Shown here: positions 6,606-13,036 of the stretch, in pieces
Layout: each line of letters starts with the position of its first letter
Numbering within the stretch: the stretch's first letter is position 1
Assembly: GCA_003645115.1 (NCBI GenBank)
Contig: QNEG01000016.1
Location: forward strand, 1-13,036
DNA from: a bacterium
GTDB lineage: Bacteria; UBP14; UBA6098; B30-G16
Length of the DNA: 13,036 bases
Direction: 5' to 3'
Notes under the pieces: model-generated
The model's database searches: none
Told to the model about the DNA's origin: nothing
What the model saw: only the letters and a program-made list of their open reading frames with translations
Program-made: the position numbers and the translations under genes

Positions 6606-6635
6606 TTGACAATATAATTAAATCCTATATATAGT
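6606..6635 (+). promoter_or_regulatory. Likely promoter of the large secreted protein
   Basis: A perfect TTGACA (6606-6611) is followed by TATATA (6628-6633, spacer 16) or TATAGT (6630-6635, spacer 18). The boxes end about 30 bases before the ATG at 6664, leaving room for the ribosome site GGAGG (6654-6658). This suggests the giant gene has its own promoter rather than depending on the barrel operon. Confidence 0.5.
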
Positions 6636-6663
6636 AATGTATATCTTATAGATGGAGGAAAAA

Positions 6664-9600
6664 ATGAAGGTTAAATTAGTATTCTTTGTTCTATTTATTT
6701 CTATCCTGTTCGGTCAGGGTATCGATTCTACAATAGTTCTGGAAACAGAAAACTTTAGCAGTTGGATACCTGCCGGCTGGGAGGTTTATGATTATGGTGG
6801 TTCAGCTCCTGCCAATCAATGGTTTTCGCTTACTGTTGCTGGAGATAGCTCCGCAGCCATAATTTATTCAGGCTCGCGCGCCGATGACTGGCTTATTTCT
6901 CCTAATATCGGTTCTATTGCCGGTGCTTGTGATTCCATTATATTATCATACTGGCACGATTTCTCACACTGGACTGGCGAGGTAGGTTCGAGCTTTGTCC
7001 TGATATCTCACGATGATGCAATTTCATGGGAGGAAACCGTGGTGGTTTATCCCACCGCTACTCCCGCAGAAAATCAACTGGGCGATACCACTGTTCATAT
7101 CGAATCTGCCGGTCCGTTTACGGGAAATGAAAGATTGGCATTTCGATATTCGCACGGAAATGGCGACCACTGGTATATAGACGATGTCAGAATCGTCAAA
7201 TATATGTCAGAACCTGTCCCACCGGTGATAGACCATTCGCCTTTTTATTATCCGGGAATGCCATATTTTTATACCTCGTATCCCGAGACTGTGGATATAT
7301 ACGATATGACCGGAGTGGATAGTGTCACAATATGCTATGATATCGACTATTCTGATTCGTTCGTTTGCGATGCGATGACCTATATCGGCGGAGACCCCGA
7401 TGCTCTCGGCTTATGGACTGGTCATATACCAGCTCAACCGCAATGGACTAATATTCGATACTTTTTCTATGCATTCGATTCGTTTTCTCCAACTTCTGCG
7501 GATACCTCCGATACATTCTCTCTGGTGGTTCAGGGGAAATATTACGCTTTCGACAATGTGGATTCTGACCCCGAGCGACCGGACACAGGCTGGGTGGATA
7601 TCACCACTATGGGAGCATATACAGTCGATGATGAATGGCTGGCTATGACCGCCGATACCGCTATCGCACTCCCATTTACTTTTAGATTCTATGGAGTAGA
7701 TTACCATACAGTGTATGTGCATATGTGTGGGATATTGAGATTTGGCGATAAAGGTTCGCCATTCGATGCGGAGGAAAATCAATATTTCCCCGACCCAGAT
7801 ACTACCGGTCCCAATGGAGTTATCGCCGGGTTGTGGGCAGAACTCGTCGCTTCAGAATCCATCGGTGGTGATATCTGGGTTTATGACTCCGATGATGATA
7901 CATTTATCGTCCTGTATGATTCGGTAGCATGGAATTATCCCACCGGTGGAATACTGGATAATGTATTAACTATGGAAATAATATTGATTAGCCCGGATAT
8001 TTGTTCCGAACCCGGTGGAAATAGCGAAATAATAATCAGATACAAGAAATTGAATGACGATTCAGTGTTATGCCATTCCACAGTTGGAGTGGAAAACGAA
8101 AGCGGAACTATCGGGGAGAATTATCTCTATGATTGTTCATATTCTTCCGATGCTGCGGGAATAGAGTCTGGACGAGCCATAAAATTCACTACCACTGCGC
8201 CATTATATTTCGGTGATGCTGGAACTATTTGGGGTTTCGCCGACCTCAGGGGAACTCCTGCTCCCGGCGATTCCGGATTATATATAGAATTAGTGGGTTC
8301 GGAACGAATTACATTTTCTAATGATACCGGTTTCTATGAATTTTTGGGCGTAATCCCAGGAGAATATTTCGTTCGAGCAAGATTGCCAGGATATAATTAT
8401 GACGCATCGCCATCGTTTAATATCGCCGAGGGTGAAACTATCATATTGGATACATTATTTGTAACTCCTATTACCGCTCCAAATAGATATATAGAGGACT
8501 TCGAGGATAATGGAAATCCCGGCGAGACCTCGGATGGATGGCAATGGGGAGTATTTTCTACCAGTAATTTCACATATAGCACTATTCCACCACTTTGCAA
8601 TCCACCAGAGAATGCTCACTCCGGCTCCGCTATGTGGGGAACTATATTGCAAGCTGAATACCAAAATGATGCATATTATTTCCTCGTATTCCCCACTGTG
8701 CCCACTATGGTGAAATTTTGGCATTATTACGATATCGAAGATGGAAATGATGGTGGAATGATTTTGTATTCTGAAAATTTCGGTGAAAGCTGGAATACCG
8801 CAAATCCTGTGGATGGATATGATGATTATATCGATATCCTGTCAGATTCTGGATTTACCGGCTGGTCTGGAGATTGGGTTCAGGACAGTATCGACTTGAC
8901 TTCTACCGAGGCTACACATATCGGGTTCCTATTCGCCAGTGATTCTGCCAATACTCGCTCTGGATGGTATTTAGATGATGTGTTCGTGGTGAATCTTACT
9001 CATAGATACGGTCAGGTAGAGGGATATGTATATAATCCATCAGATTATACTTATATCTCTGGAGCTACCGTGATTGCCGATGGTGATTGGGATGAAAGCG
9101 ATGCCACAGGTTTCTATGGTTTAGATAATGTAATCGCAGGCGCTTATGAAATGTGGGCGGGTGCCCCAGGATTCATCCCGAATTATATCGATATATTGAT
9201 GGGTAATGGAAATGTGTTATCAAGAAATATTCCTTTAACTCCGATAGATGTTAGTCCACCGGCAGATGTGAACTATGTATGGGAATTCTCTTATGATGTA
9301 AATGAAACTTCTGTGGTTATTATATGCAATCCCACCGATGATACTATTAATATTTTTGTCGATTTGATAAATTCGACTTCAAAGACTGTTATTCCCAAGA
9401 CATCCAGTTTAAGCATTGTGGATAGCTTAAATATCCACGATGTCTCTATGCTTTCCACTATACTCGCAGTGGGTTGTCGTGGTCCGGTTAGTCTATTCGA
9501 TTTCTGGGTTACTTCCATAGATTCTATATATGGAAACAGGTTCAATTTCCAATTTAATTCCAGTGGAGAATATACCGGAAAACACAATTCTACATTTCCA

Positions 9601-11703
9601 TATACCGGTCTGTCCAATTTACCGGGAGATATTGCTTACGATGGTCGAAGTATGTGGCAAACCGTTCCCGCAGTTCATACTATCTATGCCTGGGACCCCA
9701 ATTCGGGAGATGTAATCGACTCCATAGTAGCACCAGTCGGCTCCGGATGGGATGAACCCGATGTGATGATATGGGGTTTGGCTTATGACCCCGCAAAAGA
9801 TATATTCTATCTCGGTGATACTCTGGGAAAAATCTGGCAGATAGCAGGAACCGGTTGGGCTACTCCAGGCTCCACAATCAATGTATGGCAAGTGTATCAA
9901 CCATATATGGGAAATTATGAGACTATATATGGATTGGCATTCGATTATCAGCGAAGGACTCTATGGGCATATGGAGCAGAACTATGGGGGATACTCGCAG
10001 AAGTCGATCCCGAATACCAGGATGGAAACATTCGTATAATTTCGCAAACCGATGAGTTCGCCGAATATAAAATCTATGGAATGGATATTAGCGCCGACCG
10101 CAAATTATGGGGCGTGTTCAAGGATACTTTGGGTGATTACAATGTATATGCCCTGGGTTATTTGTCCGATGGCAATTATCCGTGGGGATTCGCCGTTTAT
10201 CCCCACTCGCTCACACTGGCAGAGGGAGAATGTGCTGAAATAAATCTTATATCCGGAACCAATATCCCCTGTGGGAGTATGAATCTTACACTGGGAATCT
10301 GGGCAGGAACAGAGGATGAAATATTCAGCGATGCGATGGAATATCCATTGAAAATGGTGGTCTCGAGAGCATTAAATCAAGGATGGAACCTGATATCCAC
10401 ACCGGTGCAAGCCGAACCGAATGATGTCTATATCCAGCTATCTGATAATATCTATCCATTCTATAATGAACCCGGACACACTAATATCTATGGTTGGGAC
10501 CCAGAAAATGGGCGATATGTAGTGCCAGATAGTTTCGCTCGTGGCGAGGGCTATTTCGTTAAAGCATGGCATAATAATACTCATTTCGATATATCAGGAG
10601 CTCCGTATTATAGCGCATTTAATATGATACTTCCATATTATAGCTCCTCATTGAACCCCGGTTGGTTTCTGGTGGGAAATCCAGTGAATTACACTATCGA
10701 TTGGGATATGATAGTAAATAGTCCCACTTTCGATGGTATCGCACCGATATATTATGTATTGACACCTTATGGCTGGGCGAGTTATAGCCCGGGATTCCCT
10801 GCTGGAACGGGTAGATTTATCCCGCCCTATGGTGGTTTCTTCGTGGTTGTCCTACCTGGAATGATGGGAAATTTGCCTATCGGTGAAAATTCATTCCTGC
10901 CGGTTCTTGCCAGAAAAAATAATACCGTTTCTACAGGCGATGATTTCACATTACGGCTGACAATTTCCACCGATGAAATCACAGATAAATGGAATTATAT
11001 CGGCACTCGCAGCGATGCGACCGATGGTTTCGATTACCAATACGATGCTCCTGTTCCGCCAACTCGACCAGAAACCCCTAAAATTGCCTATCTGGTAAAT
11101 GATGACAATTCACTGATGCGCGATATTCGAGCTACTATCGGTATGGATGAGGTTAAGTTATGGACATTAAATATCGATGGATTGGAAATCGGAGAATTAG
11201 TCACCATTAGCTGGCAAAGGAATAATATCCCCAACGAATTCGATTGTTCTCAAGGAATAGAACAAATAAACGAGATGTATTCGCTGGAATTGAACGACCC
11301 TACCGCCGATGAGCATATAGATATGCGCACCACCGACCATTATACTTTCACATACACAGGAATTAGAAATCTGAACATATCGGTTTCGGCTACCTATCTG
11401 GAAGCGGAAAATAACAAAATTCCTGAACAATTCGTTATAGAGAAAAATATTCCAAATCCATTTAATGCTAACACGGAAATTCGATTCGGAATTCCCCAAG
11501 ATGGCAATGTATGTATAGAGATATTAGATATTTCTGGCAAATTGGTAAATATTCTAACCGATGATGAATACCAATCCGGTTGGCATAGTATATTATGGGC
11601 TGGAAAGGATAATAATGGCGATGATGTCTCCACCGGAATATATTTCTATCGAATTAGGACAGAATGCGATGTTAAGGTCGGTAGAATGATATTGTTGCGA
11701 TAA
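6664..11703 (+). CDS. Giant secreted multidomain protein with C-terminal type IX-like sorting domain
   Basis: 1679 residues. The start is the ATG at 6664, because GGAGG at 6654-6658 is its ribosome site; an ATG at 6652 overlaps that site. Approximate order: signal peptide 1-19; jelly-roll (cleaved-adhesin/MAM-like) 23-181 ending HWYIDDVRIV; Ig-like segment 210-295; nidogen-like beta domain 293-511; carboxypeptidase-regulatory-like Ig domain 518-603 (TGFYEF); second jelly-roll 609-778 ending GWYLDDVFVV; second regulatory-like domain 781-861 (TGFYGL); a Trp/Tyr-rich, probably beta-propeller region 870-1170; an Ig-like piece; a module opening GWNLISTPV near 1240 to about 1406; and a FlgD-like/Por sorting domain 1586-1679 with IPNPFNANTEIRF and STGIYFYRI. 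No protease or glycosidase active site was recognised, so it is probably adhesive or structural. It is likely exported by Sec and then a type IX-like system. The PorV-like barrel lies upstream. Confidence 0.88.
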   Translation: MKVKLVFFVLFISILFGQGIDSTIVLETENFSSWIPAGWEVYDYGGSAPANQWFSLTVAGDSSAAIIYSGSRADDWLISPNIGSIAGACDSIILSYWHDFSHWTGEVGSSFVLISHDDAISWEETVVVYPTATPAENQLGDTTVHIESAGPFTGNERLAFRYSHGNGDHWYIDDVRIVKYMSEPVPPVIDHSPFYYPGMPYFYTSYPETVDIYDMTGVDSVTICYDIDYSDSFVCDAMTYIGGDPDALGLWTGHIPAQPQWTNIRYFFYAFDSFSPTSADTSDTFSLVVQGKYYAFDNVDSDPERPDTGWVDITTMGAYTVDDEWLAMTADTAIALPFTFRFYGVDYHTVYVHMCGILRFGDKGSPFDAEENQYFPDPDTTGPNGVIAGLWAELVASESIGGDIWVYDSDDDTFIVLYDSVAWNYPTGGILDNVLTMEIILISPDICSEPGGNSEIIIRYKKLNDDSVLCHSTVGVENESGTIGENYLYDCSYSSDAAGIESGRAIKFTTTAPLYFGDAGTIWGFADLRGTPAPGDSGLYIELVGSERITFSNDTGFYEFLGVIPGEYFVRARLPGYNYDASPSFNIAEGETIILDTLFVTPITAPNRYIEDFEDNGNPGETSDGWQWGVFSTSNFTYSTIPPLCNPPENAHSGSAMWGTILQAEYQNDAYYFLVFPTVPTMVKFWHYYDIEDGNDGGMILYSENFGESWNTANPVDGYDDYIDILSDSGFTGWSGDWVQDSIDLTSTEATHIGFLFASDSANTRSGWYLDDVFVVNLTHRYGQVEGYVYNPSDYTYISGATVIADGDWDESDATGFYGLDNVIAGAYEMWAGAPGFIPNYIDILMGNGNVLSRNIPLTPIDVSPPADVNYVWEFSYDVNETSVVIICNPTDDTINIFVDLINSTSKTVIPKTSSLSIVDSLNIHDVSMLSTILAVGCRGPVSLFDFWVTSIDSIYGNRFNFQFNSSGEYTGKHNSTFPYTGLSNLPGDIAYDGRSMWQTVPAVHTIYAWDPNSGDVIDSIVAPVGSGWDEPDVMIWGLAYDPAKDIFYLGDTLGKIWQIAGTGWATPGSTINVWQVYQPYMGNYETIYGLAFDYQRRTLWAYGAELWGILAEVDPEYQDGNIRIISQTDEFAEYKIYGMDISADRKLWGVFKDTLGDYNVYALGYLSDGNYPWGFAVYPHSLTLAEGECAEINLISGTNIPCGSMNLTLGIWAGTEDEIFSDAMEYPLKMVVSRALNQGWNLISTPVQAEPNDVYIQLSDNIYPFYNEPGHTNIYGWDPENGRYVVPDSFARGEGYFVKAWHNNTHFDISGAPYYSAFNMILPYYSSSLNPGWFLVGNPVNYTIDWDMIVNSPTFDGIAPIYYVLTPYGWASYSPGFPAGTGRFIPPYGGFFVVVLPGMMGNLPIGENSFLPVLARKNNTVSTGDDFTLRLTISTDEITDKWNYIGTRSDATDGFDYQYDAPVPPTRPETPKIAYLVNDDNSLMRDIRATIGMDEVKLWTLNIDGLEIGELVTISWQRNNIPNEFDCSQGIEQINEMYSLELNDPTADEHIDMRTTDHYTFTYTGIRNLNISVSATYLEAENNKIPEQFVIEKNIPNPFNANTEIRFGIPQDGNVCIEILDISGKLVNILTDDEYQSGWHSILWAGKDNNGDDVSTGIYFYRIRTECDVKVGRMILLR

Positions 11704-11722
11704 TAAAATACTAACGAGTAAT

Positions 11723-12616
11723 TTATGTTTTCTTTTTCCCGAGACCGAGTTTTTCCAACATTCCCTTAGCCTTGATTCTGTTAAGTTTGAACCCCACATC
11801 GTTCGGTTCGAATCCCAATGCTAATCCCAGCAGTTGCGGATAATAAAGAACCGGGATTTTGAATTCGGTATGGTATTCTTTTTCCGCTTTTTTCTGGTTT
11901 CCTTCATAAATTACCGAACAAAACGGACAAACAAGAACCATCGCATCCACATCGAGAGCGTTTATTTTCTGAAGTTTTGAACCCGCCATTTTTATAGTAA
12001 TTTCCTCTTCTACTCCTAAAATAGAACCGCCACAGCATTTTTCCTTATCGATATAGTTTCTGATACTCTCGGCACCGGTAGCTTCTATTAAATCATCCAG
12101 ACTGGTAGGATTCTCGGGGTCGTCGAATCTATCATAGATTTTTGATGGCTTAAGATAATGACAGCCATAATGCGCCACTACTCTTATATCATCTAAAGGC
12201 AATTCTATCATCTGTTTGATATTGTCCACGCCGATATCTTCCCACAACATTCGAGCAAAATGTTTTACCTCGACATTGCCATTGTATTTCAATCCGAATT
12301 TTTCCAATTCCTTATTCACTTCGGATAATTTTTCCGGTCTGGAATGGAATATATGATTAGCTTCTTGAAGAGTCTCGGTGCAGGCGGAACAAAGTGTCAA
12401 TATATCGAGATTTTGCTTTTCAGCTAATGCCAGATTTCTGGCAGCCATAATAAATCCCGCATCATTGCTAACCGACCTGACTGGGAATCCACAACAACTC
12501 AATTCCGGTATGTCAACCAGTTCTATTTCCAATTTTTCTGCGACTTTTCGCGCCGATAATTCGTAATTTAGTCCTCGAGTGGGAACCGAACACCCCAGAA
12601 ATATTGCGTAAGCCAT
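11723..12616 (-). CDS. hdrB: Heterodisulfide reductase subunit B-like protein (HdrB, two CCG domains)
   Basis: A 297-residue HdrB-family protein. Both cysteine-rich CCG domains are complete: Cys9-x31-Cys41-Cys42-x33-Cys76-x2-Cys79, and Cys152-x41-Cys194-Cys195-x34-Cys230-x2-Cys233. In methanogen HdrB these motifs bind the noncubane [4Fe-4S] clusters that split the CoM-S-S-CoB disulfide. In bacteria without methanogenesis, related proteins serve HdrABC-type electron-bifurcating complexes, and the acceptor is often unknown. The tail KGMLEKLGLGKKK is basic. It lies 39 bp after the hdrC stop on the same strand, with a G-rich ribosome site complementary to CCCCC at 12624-12628. It runs convergent to the giant protein, 19 bp between stops. 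Succinate:quinone/thiol-type CCG proteins are an alternative, but the adjacent HdrC favours this call. Confidence 0.93.
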   Translation of the reverse strand: MAYAIFLGCSVPTRGLNYELSARKVAEKLEIELVDIPELSCCGFPVRSVSNDAGFIMAARNLALAEKQNLDILTLCSACTETLQEANHIFHSRPEKLSEVNKELEKFGLKYNGNVEVKHFARMLWEDIGVDNIKQMIELPLDDIRVVAHYGCHYLKPSKIYDRFDDPENPTSLDDLIEATGAESIRNYIDKEKCCGGSILGVEEEITIKMAGSKLQKINALDVDAMVLVCPFCSVIYEGNQKKAEKEYHTEFKIPVLYYPQLLGLALGFEPNDVGFKLNRIKAKGMLEKLGLGKKKT

Positions 12617-12655
12617 AGTCTATCCCCCGTATATTTAATTTAGAATTTGCATTTA

Positions 12656-13036
12656 TCATTGGTTTGATTCGATATTTTCATTGCTGATTATTTCTCGCAC
12701 AATATCACCGATACCCTTGCTATCGAGTATCTCCCGGATTTGTTCCGGTTCTTCGGGTATCTGTGGCAACCCGATTTTTTCTCTGCGAGCATTCAGGTCG
12801 CCTACCTCGTATAATCTTCCGTATCGGTAAATTTCCGCAGCTTGCATCGAGAATGCCTGATGGACTATATTATTTTTCACTGCTACATTCTTAAGAGCCA
12901 TCATAAGTTCGGTGATAGTAACTCCTTGTGGGCATCGTTCCTGACAGGCGGTGCATCCTGCGCAAAGCCACACGAAATCGCTACCCAACACATCGTCTTT
13001 CATTCCCAGAAGCACCATATGAATAATTCTGCGAGG
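12656..13036 (-). CDS. hdrC: Heterodisulfide reductase subunit C-like protein (HdrC), 5' end outside the window
   Basis: The frame stays open through the right edge. It reads PRRIIH immediately before the Met at 13016-13018, which matches the conserved HdrC stretch leading into MVLLGMKDDVL, so that Met is internal and the gene is cut by the window. Visible is the second ferredoxin-type [4Fe-4S] motif CAGCTACQERCPQG (C-x2-C-x2-C-x3-C-P). The first cluster motif should lie just outside. A helical C-terminal region follows (TELMMALKNVAV and onward), ending SNQ. HdrC carries electrons from the flavin subunit HdrA to the HdrB active site. hdrC precedes hdrB in the same operon; hdrA would be expected further upstream, beyond the window. 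Confidence 0.93.
   Translation of the reverse strand, partial: PRRIIHMVLLGMKDDVLGSDFVWLCAGCTACQERCPQGVTITELMMALKNVAVKNNIVHQAFSMQAAEIYRYGRLYEVGDLNARREKIGLPQIPEEPEQIREILDSKGIGDIVREIISNENIESNQ

Larger units (their letters stand above)
6284..6651. other. 368-bp spacer carrying repeat fragments and hairpins
   Basis: No convincing gene lies here. From left to right the spacer holds a CACAGAT-type repeat (6324-6342), an AATCA-type repeat (6399-6422), an imperfect inverted repeat with a second hairpin (6473-6512), and a promoter-like pair (6606-6635) for the large secreted protein. The variety of repeat scraps is unlike the rest of the window. Confidence 0.6.

Noticed and set aside
6652..6663. Earlier ATG for the giant protein (MEEK extension)
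   Set aside because: The ATG overlaps GGAGG, which is ideally placed for the ATG at 6664; the downstream start also gives a normal signal peptide.
11704..11722. Bidirectional terminator between the giant gene and hdrB
   Set aside because: The 19-bp gap shows no inverted repeat or T-run.
12656..13018. Taking the Met at 13016-13018 as the HdrC start
   Set aside because: The frame continues to the window edge with residues fitting the HdrC family, and the first iron-sulfur motif would otherwise be missing.
1..13036. tRNA or rRNA genes, transposases, phage or integrase genes
   Set aside because: I saw no cloverleaf, rRNA-like block or recombinase motif on either strand; a covariance-model scan was not possible.

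Overview
The window is A+T-rich bacterial DNA (roughly 58-60% A+T by eye) with densely packed genes. Three things point to a Gram-negative anaerobe of the FCB group or a neighbouring candidate phylum (Cloacimonadota, WOR-3 or Marinimicrobia type). They are a heptose kinase for LPS, a FadL/PorV-type outer-membrane beta-barrel, and a very large secreted protein ending in a FlgD-like, type IX (Por) secretion sorting domain. The phylum is an inference from architecture, not from a marker gene.

Layout, left to right. Positions 1-74 hold the last codons of a plus-strand gene. Positions 77-2236 are a minus-strand operon read hypB - heptose-7-phosphate kinase - queD, with gaps of 21 and 3 bp. Divergent from hypB is a 60-residue two-helix membrane protein (2342-2524), followed by 438 bp without a convincing gene. 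A plus-strand aldehyde dehydrogenase occupies 2963-4393. A cell-envelope block follows: an acidic-tailed lipoprotein (4525-4959), a FadL/PorV-like barrel (4982-6283), a 368-bp repeat-bearing spacer, and a 1679-residue multidomain secreted protein (6664-11703). It ends tail to tail with a minus-strand pair, hdrC (5' end outside the window) and hdrB, of the heterodisulfide reductase family.

How the genes may work together. HypB (nickel loading of [NiFe] hydrogenase) and HdrBC (Hdr-type electron transfer, often coupled to hydrogenase in anaerobes) suggest hydrogen-linked energy metabolism. No hydrogenase subunit and no hdrA lies in the window. The lipoprotein, barrel and giant protein look like a surface-export neighbourhood: cargo with a type IX-like C-terminal signal beside a barrel of the superfamily that includes PorV.

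The most unusual sequence-level signal is the near absence of several palindromic tetranucleotides over the whole 13 kb. My manual reading found no GTAC, no ACGT and one GATC, while TCGA, CCGG and TGCA are common. I saw no tRNA, rRNA, CRISPR array, transposase or phage gene.
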